Positions 1 through 8,379 of a stretch of 9,218 nucleotides of DNA are shown piece after piece. A model generated the notes under the pieces. The model was given only the letters and a program-made list of their open reading frames with translations, did not search any database and was not told where the DNA came from. Origin of the DNA: Gammaproteobacteria bacterium (GTDB lineage: Bacteria; Pseudomonadota; Gammaproteobacteria; Pseudomonadales; UBA3067). The stretch spans positions 1 through 9,218 of the forward strand of contig JAHRVS010000100.1 in NCBI GenBank assembly GCA_019090565.1, read 5' to 3'. Numbering within the stretch: the first letter of the stretch is position 1; each line of letters begins with the position of its first letter. Made by a program: the position numbers and the translations under genes.

Positions 1-190
1 CATGCTCAATATAAACAAGACAAGGGCTTTGTGTTAAAAACTCTACGTCGAGCAAGTCCTGTTCGAGGGCCTTATAAAAAATAGTCGATTCGCCCGCATG
101 CATCAGCGTGCGAACATCTTTCATAGAAAACAATGCGCTCGGCGTAACCAGAACATTGTTTTCACAGTAGTCAAATACAGTCCGCGTCAT
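1..190 (-). CDS. N-terminal part of a truncated gene, possibly an AraC-family regulator
   Basis: The frame is open from an ATG at 188-190 to the window edge, giving 63 codons and running off the left end. The peptide begins MTRTVFDYCENNVL and ends QSPCLVYIEH. The last part, a hydrophobic strand after a polar stretch, with a next codon starting in G, resembles the start of the cupin-like ligand-binding domain of AraC/ExsA-type regulators, but that match is weak and from memory. The start is fixed because the next upstream ATG, at 198-200, meets a stop two codons later. A GGGA five bases before the ATG could be the ribosome binding site. A sigma70-like promoter about 37 bases upstream supports it being a real gene. 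It is divergent from the giant sensor gene. The C-terminal helix-turn-helix expected of an AraC protein would lie outside the window, so the family is unproven. Confidence 0.55.
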   Translation of the reverse strand, partial: MTRTVFDYCENNVLVTPSALFSMKDVRTLMHAGESTIFYKALEQDLLDVEFLTQSPCLVYIEH

Positions 191-226
191 ACTATCCCAT
201 AGCAATTATTAAACTCTTCGCGCACG

Positions 227-254
227 ATTATACAAAAGCGAAAGGCGAAGGCAA
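227..254 (-). promoter_or_regulatory. sigma70-type promoter for the minus-strand gene at 1-190
   Basis: Read on the minus strand, the -10 hexamer is a perfect TATAAT (227-232). It is preceded by a 16-base spacer and a -35 candidate TTGCCT (249-254, four of six matches to TTGACA). Transcription would start near 219-221, giving a leader of about 30 bases before the ATG at 190. The -35 element and most of the spacer are made of repeated CTTTGC-like units. The same TTGCCT is available one unit further upstream, where the spacing would be 22 bases. Confidence 0.6.
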
Positions 255-262
255 AGGCAAAG
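235..262. repeat. short degenerate hexanucleotide tandem repeat (AAAGGC-like, about 4.7 copies)
   Basis: On the plus strand the units are AAAGCG (235-240), AAAGGC (241-246), GAAGGC (247-252), AAAGGC (253-258) and a partial AAAG (259-262). The tract is purine-rich on one strand and overlaps the spacer and -35 element of the minus-strand promoter. It could be a slippage-prone array that tunes promoter spacing, but the copies are imperfect and few, so it may simply be a compositional quirk. Confidence 0.6.
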
Positions 263-727
263 TACCGTGAGGCGCCTCTTACTCGCAGCCGATGAATTTG
301 CGGTGTTTAATAACGACAAACGATCTCAGTACTAATATCGAGTAGGCATCTCTAAAATGGTATTTTTCAAGAGAGTGCGGAGAAGCCCCGCAGGTCAAAC
401 CTCATACACTGCAGCACTGCGTGTGAGGGCCCCCTTGCTTTCACCTGAAAATTACTGTTTTTATGACGGACGCCTACAAAGCTCCCTTGCTACCCGACAA
501 TATATTGGCTGGTATTCAATGCCATTAGAGCCCTCTATAACGTCAAAAAATAGTCATCGGGCCGTTCAAAAATCACCCGGCTTTTCTGTCAAAATCAAGT
601 TTTTAGCCTATTCTCAAGACTGGGCACAGGCCTAAATACTACGGACTAGCAGATGAGGCTAGCGGGTGCATTTCACCTCGTAGCAATGACAGTTTTATTC
701 ATACAAAGCAATCGATTATAGAAAAAT

Positions 728-757
728 GAGGACTGCCTATTCCAGGCAGAGCACCTC
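728..757 (+). promoter_or_regulatory. leader hairpin upstream of the giant sensor gene
   Basis: The inner stem pairs CTGCCT (733-738) with AGGCAG (744-749) around a five-base loop. An outer stem pairs GAGG (728-731) with CCTC (754-757) across a small asymmetric internal loop, giving ten base pairs in all. No T run follows, so it is not an intrinsic terminator. It sits about 62 bases before the GTG start and inside a possible 30-codon upstream ORF (726-818). A role in mRNA stability or translation control is inference only. Confidence 0.4.
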
Positions 758-819
758 TAAGGCCTACCTATCCGATTCTTTAGCGGGAATTCAGCAATGC
801 TGTCTGGAACAAATCTAAC

Positions 820-3800
820 GTGAATATTAAATACAAACAAAAGCTTGGCTCTAACTTCTATGCGGAGTGCTATCTCGCTACCGCCGTAGACGATAGGCAT
901 ACACGCTATCGAGCAAAGGTCATTAAACCGAAGTTCGTCGATGAGGGCATGAAAGCCTACCTCCATCAACGGCTTTCTTATTTGAAGCAACTGGATATAG
1001 AAGGGCTCTGTCTTCCTGAGTTAATAGATGAGAATGGACAGTTTTTTATTCGACATGCCTTTGATGAGACAACAACATTAAGTGAACACCTAAAAACAAA
1101 TTCTACCCTCTCCGCTCAGCAGGCCCTCAAACTGGGGATTTCCCTTTGTGAAAGTCTCGATAACCGGCACAAGAAAACCTGGGTACATAAAGGCATTAAA
1201 CCCAACAATATTCTTTATTCCCCCAATACTGACTCGCTCACACTACTTGACGACCTCGGATTTGTCACACCAAATCAACTTAGCAGGCTAATTTGCGACC
1301 CCTCGTACTGTACTGGGTCACTGCCCTACCAATCACCCGAGCAATGCGGACAAGTACGGCTCAATGTAGACTATCGCAGCGACCTCTATTCATTGGGTTG
1401 CGTACTTTATCACTGCATTGCAGGACGCCCACCTTTTAGCTCTAGCAAACCTCAAGACATTATTCACTCCCACCTCGCAGAACTTCCCGTTGCGCTACAT
1501 GAGCGCCAAGCCGATTGTCCCCGTTCATTGAGCCACATCGTCGCAACGTTACTAGAGAAACAAACCGAAAAACGTTATCGAACTGCCAAGGGGGTAAAGA
1601 AAGACCTGACTACCTGCCTAAATAAGCTCATCGACGGCGATCATTCAGAATTTCTGCTAAAAAGTGAAGATTCCAGTAGTGAAATCGCCCTGCCTTCAAT
1701 ATTATTTGGGCGCGACGACGATAAGAGGCGCCTTCTCGACTTGCACAATCAAGTCTGCGCCGGAAAATTCGGCGTTGCTTACATATCAGGTTTATCAGGA
1801 ATCGGGAAATCCCGCTTGGTGCAAGAACTTGAAGTACCGCTTCTCAAACAACATGCTTTGTTTGCTTCAGGCAAATACAACCAGTTTTCAAAACACCAGC
1901 CTTATGCCACCATAGCCCAAGCCATCGGGAAATTAATTCGCAAAATCCTCACTGAGACCAATGATCACTTAGAAGTCTGGAAAAATAAAATTCTTGATGT
2001 GGTCGGCATAAATGGCCAGCTACTGACTGCCGTCATACCCGAACTTACCTTATTAATCGGTCCTCAGCCTGCGGTAAACCCACTCCCCCCTATAGAATCT
2101 CGGCAACGCTTTAATGATCTTTTCTGCCGATTTATGACTAGCTTAGCGGCCAAAGAGCACCCCTTTGTTTTATTTATCGATGACCTGCAGTGGTGTGACG
2201 ACGCCACACTGGATGCGCTAGATCAGCTCTTTGCCTACCCAGAACGACACCCCTATCTATTGCTTATTATTGCGTTTCGCAGCAATGAAATCACCGAAGA
2301 CCACTCTATTTGGCGATCCATCGACTCTCTGCAGAAGGGCAGTGCATTGCTAATGAATGTTGAGCTGCTTGAATTAAATACAACTACCGTTAATGAGATG
2401 ACAGCTTACATTCTCAATAGCTCGCCTTTGGACACCGTAGGCATCACCGAGGCGATTCATGCTACCTATGGCGGCAATCCCTTATTAATCAGTGAGAGTT
2501 TGCGCTGGCTTCACCAAACAGGCCACCTGAATTTCAATCGCGATGGACGGTGGCACTGGGACGCCTCGGCGCTAACAACACTTGAACTGCCTGAAAACTT
2601 ATTAAGCTTGTTGCGTAATAAACTGTCCCTTCTTAGCCCTCAATCCCAAAATATTTTGTCCCATGCAGCCTTGCTGGGGACGCGTGTTAAAACAAGCGAT
2701 CTGGCGGCGCTTCTAGATATGCCCCTGGATGAATTAATGCCCCTACTTTCTGAAATATATTATCAGAGGATCCTAACAGAAGAAGATTCAGAACTTTGTT
2801 TTTCCCACGACCAAATCCAAAGATCAGCCCAAAATCTATTGCCACCAGAGGTGGCGACAGCGGTACACCAAAAAACGGCCCGGTTGCTTATAGGGCAACT
2901 GGACCACAATGAAGCGATTGATCATACGAGCCAAAGTGATCACATCAATGAGAGAAGTAAATTGTTGTATGCCATTGCAGGGCATTTAAAAGAAAGTCGT
3001 AACATACAAACTAGTGCTGACGAAGCATTTGAAGAAGCCTCTATTAATGTAATGGCAGGTGAGTGCGCATTACACGCCCTGGCCCACAGTACCGCTGATT
3101 ATTATTTTTCAGAGGCGGCTCTGATTTGCACACCAGATAACTGGGATAAAAATTACGATTTCATGCTTGCTCTACATAAAAATTGCGCCCGTTCTGCGCT
3201 GCTTATCGGCGAACAGGATCGATCCAACGCAATGATGGCTCTGGCCTTAAAACACGCAAGCAATGACCTTGATCGTGCTGAGTGTTTATTGGCACAGACC
3301 ATCGCAGTGACTTCTCTAGGAGAAATAAGCACAGGGATGGTACTCGGGTTACAGTGCTGCAAGTTGCTACAGCGTCCTATACCCGATAAAGAAGCAGATA
3401 TTAATAACGAAATACAGCAACATGTCCAAATTTTGCGGAACCCTGCTTTTATAGAACGCTATCAAAATTTTCCCGATGCCACCGACAAAAAGGTATTAGT
3501 AGAGCTTGCTATCAACGCAGAGTTACTTACCTTATTCTACCTATCTAGTAAGCTGGAATTGGTTTTCCTCACCGGAATGCGTAGCACGGTGCTTGCCTCT
3601 CAGCAGGGTAAAAGCCACGAAACAACCTTTTCTTTCGCGGTAGTAGGAAGTTTTTTTCATTTTCAAAAGCACTATGAGCTCGCCAGTAATTACCAAAGAG
3701 CATTATTAGAAGAAGCAAAGCAAGCACCTTATGAATTTAGCTCCATCCGCGGCATAGTGACTGCCCTGTGGTTAACCATGCACCATAGCTTACCCCTTGA

Positions 3801-6800
3801 GGAGTTAGAGCAGCATTGCCTCGACGGCATTGAAAACGGTATGCGAGGGGGGGAGCTCAATTTCACTGGCATCACCTATATCCCGCTCATTTGGTATCAG
3901 CTAGCCAAAGGGGAAAACATTGAAAACCTCAAACACCATATCAATGCAGGAATCAAATACAGCGAACAGTTCGATATTGGTATGCCGCTGGAGGTGTGCA
4001 CGGCCATCAAGGCAGCCTTAATGCCTCTGTGGGGCCCTGCTCCCTCTAACCACCAGCAGTACACAGAGAAAAAACTCGAGCTGTGGCAGGAAAAACATTT
4101 CCACATTGCAACCTGTAATTTTTATTGCTTTCGCGCCATGCTGTCTTTTTATACAGGCAATTACGCCGCCGCTGAGTTGGACCTCACCCGTGCGGAGCCC
4201 CATCTGAATTCTATCCCAGGCACCATTCTAGAGCGCCTTTGGCATGTCTACCGGTATTTAGTGGGCCTGCGCACCGGCAATAATCCCGACGCGGCAGTTA
4301 AACTAGCACAAGTGCGTGAGTGGGCAGAGGGAGGGCCGGTACTGAGGCCCCACTATGCACTAATGGAGGCTGAAACCGTCGCATGCAACAGCGATAACAT
4401 CGATGCGTTGCGCATTAGCTATTGGCGCGCGATTGATGTCGCCCACGAAGGTGGTTATTACTTCCACCAGGCCTATGCCTACCAGCGCTTAGGGGAGCTG
4501 CTTGGCAAACATAAACATCACCGCAGTGGCTTTTACATCAATGAGGCGGTGCAACTGTACAAAACCTGCCAGGCCGGTATATTTGCCGAGCTGATCGTCC
4601 AAACCTATAACTTACCACTGACCTTGCTCTCAAAGGATGAGAAGGATGCCAGTGACCAAGGGCCGGAGCAAAGCCTAGACAACGAGTTTCTTCTGGCAGC
4701 CACTGAAACCATCATGAAAGAGAGGAACTACGACACCCTCCTTCTCAAAATATTGTCAGCCATGATGGAACGCGTTGGTGCTAAAAATGCTTACCTTATT
4801 ACCCTTGAGAATGGGAACCTCAAAGTCCGCGCCCACGGAAAGAAAACCGCCGAAGTGAAAACGTTTAACGTGAACCAAGATGTCAATACCAGCGAGTTTT
4901 TATGTGCCGAAATTGTGCGTTTTGTCGCCCGCAGTCAGTCACCGGTTATCCTTGACAATGCAAGTATTTCAGAAGACTTTTGCCATAGCCAGTCCGTGCA
5001 AAAATATCAACTAAAATCGGTACTCGCACTGCCTTTACTGGCTCAGGGCCAGACTCTAGGTGTTATTTTTCTAGAAAACTCATTAATTGCCAATGTGTTT
5101 GATGAAAACCAGACCTCACTGCTGCAGGTGCTCACCAGTCAAGCAGCTACCGCCCTCGACAATATGCTGCTCATCAACAACCTAGAAGAAACCCAAGAAA
5201 CCTTGATCAGCCGGGAACAAAACCTTGCCACCACCTTAAACAGTATCGGTGACGGTGTTATCGTCACCGATAAGTTCGGCCATATAGACCGCCTCAACCC
5301 TGTAGCAGAAAAGCTGACAGGCTGGACTATTTCAGAGGCAAAAGGCCAAGCTATTCAATCCATCTTTAATATTATCGATGCGAATAATCGTGAGCCACTC
5401 TCTAATCCCGCCGACATTGTCTTAACCAAGGGAGAAACCGTTTTCCTCAGTAACAACACCACCCTCATTTCAAGAGATGGTACCGAGTACCAAATCGCCG
5501 ATTCTGCCGCGCCAATCAGAAATGGAGACGAACATATACTGGGAATGGTCTTGGTATTTAATGATGAAACTGAAGCGTATCGATTACGAAAAGAAGTGCT
5601 TGAAAGTCATCTGCGGCTCAAACAAATAATGGGCGATATGCATGCAATGGTTGCAACGCTTTTACCCGAAGGTCGTATTTCTTTTGTCAACAACAAACCC
5701 CTTAGTCTCGGCAACCTGAATTTAGATAGTGTCCTGAATCAATATTTGTGGAACTGCTACTGGTTTGCTCACGATGATCAAGTTAAACAATTAGTGCACG
5801 AGGCATGCACTGCAGCAGCAAGGGGCCAACAAATAAATCACGATATCCAAATACAGACCCTTGATGGCCCAATGTGGATTGAATTTAGTGTACACCCAAT
5901 CAAAGATGATAGCGGCACCGTAAACTTACTGGTATGCGAGGGCCGCGATATTTCAAGTCGAAAACTGGCCGAGCGCCAACTAAAAGATGAGCAAGCTCTG
6001 CAAGCACTGACCTTAGATAACCTCGCCGATGCTGTTATTGTTTGCAATTACAGGGGCCTAATACTTCGCTTCAATAAAGCCGCCTGCCATATATTTGAAT
6101 ATGAAGAAAATGACATTATCGGTAAACTCGTGACCATTTTAATGTGTGATAAGGATGCCCGACAACATGAAACTGATAAAGAAGACTATCTCCTTTCAAT
6201 GCAACCCGACATTCTAGGGGGAGGCAGAAGGGTTATTGCAAAAAAAAGTAGTGGAGAACTATTTCCACTGCATATCACCGTCGCAGAGCTGCCAGAGCTC
6301 ATTAGTGGTGAAAAACTCCTAGTTGCCTCGGCGCAGGATTTAACTGATCGAGAGCTTCAGCAGGAGATGCTCCATCGAAGTCAAAAAATGGATGCGCTCG
6401 GTAAATTAACCGGCGGCATCGCCCATGACTACAACAACATGCTAGGGGTCATTCTCGGTTACACTGAGCTCTTAGATTCAGCGCTGTCTGACACGCCAAA
6501 ACAACAAGGGTTTTTGCATCAAATAAAACATGCTGCAGAACGTGGCGTTAAACTCACCCAGAAGCTTCTGTCTTACTCCCGTCAAAAACCCTCTCAAACC
6601 AACTCTGTCAACATTAACAATGTCCTACTTTCTCAGAAAGAAATGCTTGAAAAAACTCTTACCGCACAAATCCAACTTATATTTGAACTTAACGACAAGG
6701 CTCCAAGTGTTGATATCAATGCCAGCGATTTTGAAGATGCTATATTGAATTTATGCATTAACGCAATGCATGCAATGCCAGAGGGTGGAAAATTATCCAT

Positions 6801-7509
6801 AAAATCAGAAATCCAATCCATTTCCGGTGAGGACACTATCTTCCTTCAGATTGAAAGCGGTGACTACACGGTGATTAGCATCACCGACACGGGTTTTGGG
6901 ATGGACAAAGAAACACAAAATAGAATATTCGACCCCTTTTTCTCCACCAAGGGCGAAATGGGAACAGGGCTAGGCTTGAGCCAAGTATACGGTTTTATGG
7001 AACGAAGTATGGGTGCCATAAAGATATACTCTGAACTCGATTATGGCTCTCGCTTTTCCCTTTATTTTCCCTTTACCAACGACCCTGAAATAACCAGCAG
7101 CAAGCGCAAAACAAGGCAGGAAGATGAATATTTTCAAGGTACTGAATCTATCCTAGTGGTCGACGACGAGCGAGCATTGGTAGTGCTTATCCAAGAAATA
7201 CTGCAGAAACAGGGGTATAAGATATTCTGTGCCAACAGCGCGCAAAAGGCCATGGAGGTCATCAAGTCAGAGCACATTGACTTAGTCCTCAGTGATATCA
7301 TTATGCCAGAGGTAAATGGCTATCAACTGGCAAAAAGCATTCATCAATATAACCCCGAAATCCCCATCCAGTTAATGAGCGGCTTTGACAATGAGTTCGA
7401 AACTAACAACACCAATTACGCCCTGCATTCAGGGCAATTAACCAAGCCCATTAAAACCTTGTCCCTATTAAGGCGCGTAAAGGAACTGCTTAACGAAAAA
7501 AGAAAATAG
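820..7509 (+). CDS. giant soluble hybrid sensor: Ser/Thr (pseudo)kinase, AAA ATPase, TPR-like region, GAF, PAS, histidine kinase, receiver
   Basis: This 2229-residue protein resembles the trifunctional kinase/ATPase/histidine kinase family. A kinase-like domain (about 4-270) has K33 in the beta-3 strand, a degenerate glycine loop, HKGIKPNN at 123-130 with Gly125 replacing the catalytic Asp, DLG at 145-147 and SPE at 172-174. The AAA_16/STAND ATPase (about 294-690) has GLSGIGKS at 324-331 and LFIDDLQW at 451-458. TPR-like helices cover about 700-1270. A GAF domain spans about 1286-1450, PAS-like segments 1465-1585, 1592-1718 (divergent) and 1725-1845. The histidine kinase has phospho-His H1869, N1977/N1981, DTGFG at 2023-2027 and GTGLGLS at 2048. 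The receiver has D2115/D2116, phospho-acceptor D2159, S2187 and K2209. No membrane segment or DNA-binding domain is visible. GTG at 820 is the first usable start after the in-frame stop at 781-783; GGAA at 806-809 is a weak ribosome binding site. The input signal and downstream partner are unknown. Confidence 0.95.
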   Translation: MNIKYKQKLGSNFYAECYLATAVDDRHTRYRAKVIKPKFVDEGMKAYLHQRLSYLKQLDIEGLCLPELIDENGQFFIRHAFDETTTLSEHLKTNSTLSAQQALKLGISLCESLDNRHKKTWVHKGIKPNNILYSPNTDSLTLLDDLGFVTPNQLSRLICDPSYCTGSLPYQSPEQCGQVRLNVDYRSDLYSLGCVLYHCIAGRPPFSSSKPQDIIHSHLAELPVALHERQADCPRSLSHIVATLLEKQTEKRYRTAKGVKKDLTTCLNKLIDGDHSEFLLKSEDSSSEIALPSILFGRDDDKRRLLDLHNQVCAGKFGVAYISGLSGIGKSRLVQELEVPLLKQHALFASGKYNQFSKHQPYATIAQAIGKLIRKILTETNDHLEVWKNKILDVVGINGQLLTAVIPELTLLIGPQPAVNPLPPIESRQRFNDLFCRFMTSLAAKEHPFVLFIDDLQWCDDATLDALDQLFAYPERHPYLLLIIAFRSNEITEDHSIWRSIDSLQKGSALLMNVELLELNTTTVNEMTAYILNSSPLDTVGITEAIHATYGGNPLLISESLRWLHQTGHLNFNRDGRWHWDASALTTLELPENLLSLLRNKLSLLSPQSQNILSHAALLGTRVKTSDLAALLDMPLDELMPLLSEIYYQRILTEEDSELCFSHDQIQRSAQNLLPPEVATAVHQKTARLLIGQLDHNEAIDHTSQSDHINERSKLLYAIAGHLKESRNIQTSADEAFEEASINVMAGECALHALAHSTADYYFSEAALICTPDNWDKNYDFMLALHKNCARSALLIGEQDRSNAMMALALKHASNDLDRAECLLAQTIAVTSLGEISTGMVLGLQCCKLLQRPIPDKEADINNEIQQHVQILRNPAFIERYQNFPDATDKKVLVELAINAELLTLFYLSSKLELVFLTGMRSTVLASQQGKSHETTFSFAVVGSFFHFQKHYELASNYQRALLEEAKQAPYEFSSIRGIVTALWLTMHHSLPLEELEQHCLDGIENGMRGGELNFTGITYIPLIWYQLAKGENIENLKHHINAGIKYSEQFDIGMPLEVCTAIKAALMPLWGPAPSNHQQYTEKKLELWQEKHFHIATCNFYCFRAMLSFYTGNYAAAELDLTRAEPHLNSIPGTILERLWHVYRYLVGLRTGNNPDAAVKLAQVREWAEGGPVLRPHYALMEAETVACNSDNIDALRISYWRAIDVAHEGGYYFHQAYAYQRLGELLGKHKHHRSGFYINEAVQLYKTCQAGIFAELIVQTYNLPLTLLSKDEKDASDQGPEQSLDNEFLLAATETIMKERNYDTLLLKILSAMMERVGAKNAYLITLENGNLKVRAHGKKTAEVKTFNVNQDVNTSEFLCAEIVRFVARSQSPVILDNASISEDFCHSQSVQKYQLKSVLALPLLAQGQTLGVIFLENSLIANVFDENQTSLLQVLTSQAATALDNMLLINNLEETQETLISREQNLATTLNSIGDGVIVTDKFGHIDRLNPVAEKLTGWTISEAKGQAIQSIFNIIDANNREPLSNPADIVLTKGETVFLSNNTTLISRDGTEYQIADSAAPIRNGDEHILGMVLVFNDETEAYRLRKEVLESHLRLKQIMGDMHAMVATLLPEGRISFVNNKPLSLGNLNLDSVLNQYLWNCYWFAHDDQVKQLVHEACTAAARGQQINHDIQIQTLDGPMWIEFSVHPIKDDSGTVNLLVCEGRDISSRKLAERQLKDEQALQALTLDNLADAVIVCNYRGLILRFNKAACHIFEYEENDIIGKLVTILMCDKDARQHETDKEDYLLSMQPDILGGGRRVIAKKSSGELFPLHITVAELPELISGEKLLVASAQDLTDRELQQEMLHRSQKMDALGKLTGGIAHDYNNMLGVILGYTELLDSALSDTPKQQGFLHQIKHAAERGVKLTQKLLSYSRQKPSQTNSVNINNVLLSQKEMLEKTLTAQIQLIFELNDKAPSVDINASDFEDAILNLCINAMHAMPEGGKLSIKSEIQSISGEDTIFLQIESGDYTVISITDTGFGMDKETQNRIFDPFFSTKGEMGTGLGLSQVYGFMERSMGAIKIYSELDYGSRFSLYFPFTNDPEITSSKRKTRQEDEYFQGTESILVVDDERALVVLIQEILQKQGYKIFCANSAQKAMEVIKSEHIDLVLSDIIMPEVNGYQLAKSIHQYNPEIPIQLMSGFDNEFETNNTNYALHSGQLTKPIKTLSLLRRVKELLNEKRK

Positions 7510-7560
7510 CACTAGCCATTTTTTTAAGTCCAAAGTTTCACTTGCCCGCAAAATACCAAA

Positions 7561-8376
7561 TTAACCATGCCGTTTAGGGTGCGCCAAGGCGCTGTCTACT
7601 GTACGCGGCCTTGCCTGTTTTACACGGGGGCGATAAATATGCGCTTGTGCCTCGTCATACAAATAAGAGTCACTGAACTCTTCATCTCCGAGCACCCTCC
7701 CCACAAGTATCAAGGCCGTGCGGGTTATTTTTTTTTCTCGTACTTTTTGCACGATATCACTTAATGTCCCCGTTACTTTATCCTGATCTGGCCAAGACGT
7801 ACGATAACAAACCGCTACGGGGCAATCTTCTCCATAGAAAGGGATTAATTCAGCAACAATTTTATGGATCCTCGTCACACCTAAATGAATAGCTAGCGTC
7901 GCGCCAGTGGCAGCTAAAGCGGGTAAACGTTCGCGCTCAGGAAATGGCGTTTTGCCCTCATAGCGAGTCAATATTACCGTTTGGGAAATACCAGAAAGCG
8001 TCAGCTCTTTTCCCAACCACGCGGCCGATGCAGAGGTTGCCGTGACACCGGGAATAATTTCGTAGTCAATGTTCAGCGGTTCTAAACGACGAATTTGCTC
8101 GCCGATGGCACCATAAAGAGAAGGGTCGCCAGAGTGCACACGGGCAACGTCTTGACCGGCCAAGTGAGCTTGTTCAATGTGTGCCATTATCTCATCGAGG
8201 TCTAAAGGTGCCGTGTCTATCAGCTTTTCAGGTTGCCCTTCCCACTCTGAAAAAATTTCTTTTGGCACCAATGAACCCGCGTATAAAACATGGGGGCAAG
8301 CATGAATGAGGCGCTGAGCCTTAACGGTAATAAGTTCAGGGTCGCCGGGGCCGGCGCCTATAAAGTACACTGTCAT
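7561..8376 (-). CDS. cobM: precorrin-4 C11-methyltransferase
   Basis: A cytoplasmic SAM-dependent methyltransferase of corrin ring synthesis. It methylates C11 of precorrin-4 (CobM, aerobic route) or of cobalt-precorrin-4 (CbiF, anaerobic route); the sequence alone does not settle which. The 271-residue length is normal for the family. The tetrapyrrole methylase fold shows at GAGPGDPELIT (7-17), HSGDPSLYGA (81-90), IPGVTATSASAAWLGKELT (108-126), TRYEGKTPFPE (137-147) and YRTSWPDQ (191-198), and the ERLPALA segment after the EGKTP motif is typical of CobM/CbiF. The ATG at 8374-8376 lies three bases after the cobJ stop, with GGTG in the end of cobJ as a possible weak ribosome binding site, so the two are almost certainly cotranscribed. 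It ends 51 bases from the convergent stop of the giant sensor gene, and I see no clear terminator between them. The last 20 or so residues are basic and poorly conserved-looking. Confidence 0.93.
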   Translation of the reverse strand: MTVYFIGAGPGDPELITVKAQRLIHACPHVLYAGSLVPKEIFSEWEGQPEKLIDTAPLDLDEIMAHIEQAHLAGQDVARVHSGDPSLYGAIGEQIRRLEPLNIDYEIIPGVTATSASAAWLGKELTLSGISQTVILTRYEGKTPFPERERLPALAATGATLAIHLGVTRIHKIVAELIPFYGEDCPVAVCYRTSWPDQDKVTGTLSDIVQKVREKKITRTALILVGRVLGDEEFSDSYLYDEAQAHIYRPRVKQARPRTVDSALAHPKRHG

Positions 8377-8379
8377 CTT

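Larger units (their letters stand above)
191..819. other. 629-base divergent intergenic region without a convincing gene
   Basis: This stretch separates the minus-strand gene at the left edge from the plus-strand giant gene. It holds the promoter and hexamer repeat near 227-262, and a five-base dyad TAGAG/CTCTA (526-530 and 533-537) that looks operator-like but is short. There is also a small ctagc/gctag inverted repeat (646-650 and 658-662) and the leader hairpin at 728-757. A 92-codon open frame at 357-635 has no recognisable protein character, uses rare codons such as AGA, AGG and ATA, and has only a poor ribosome binding site, so I do not call it a gene. I found no convincing plus-strand promoter for the giant gene. 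A TATAAC at 536-541 is the closest -10 match but lacks a good -35. I see no tRNA or riboswitch consensus. Confidence 0.6.

Noticed and set aside
559..590. GC-rich GCCG/CGGC stem followed by TTTT, terminator-like
   Set aside because: Only four firm base pairs with a 13-base loop and a broken T run; no gene ends just upstream on the plus strand.
357..635. 92-codon open frame in the intergenic region
   Set aside because: No recognisable family, rare codons throughout, weak ribosome binding site, and a length that chance can produce. Kept only as a note in the intergenic entry.
653..721. 22-codon frame encoding a short hydrophobic peptide (MRLAGAFHLVAM...)
   Set aside because: No ribosome binding site, very short, and it overlaps an inverted repeat; chance is the simpler explanation.
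686..722. Possible promoter for the giant gene (ATGACA then TATAGA)
   Set aside because: The spacing between the two hexamers is about 25 bases, too long for a sigma70 promoter, and the -10 match is only four of six.
7510..7560. Bidirectional terminator between the convergent genes
   Set aside because: There is a T run at about 7519-7525 but no convincing GC-rich stem before it on either strand.
7567..7764. Plus-strand open frames opposite cobM and cobJ (for example 7567-7764, 8290-8550, 8702-8905)
   Set aside because: They lie antisense to two clearly recognised methyltransferases and have no protein character of their own.
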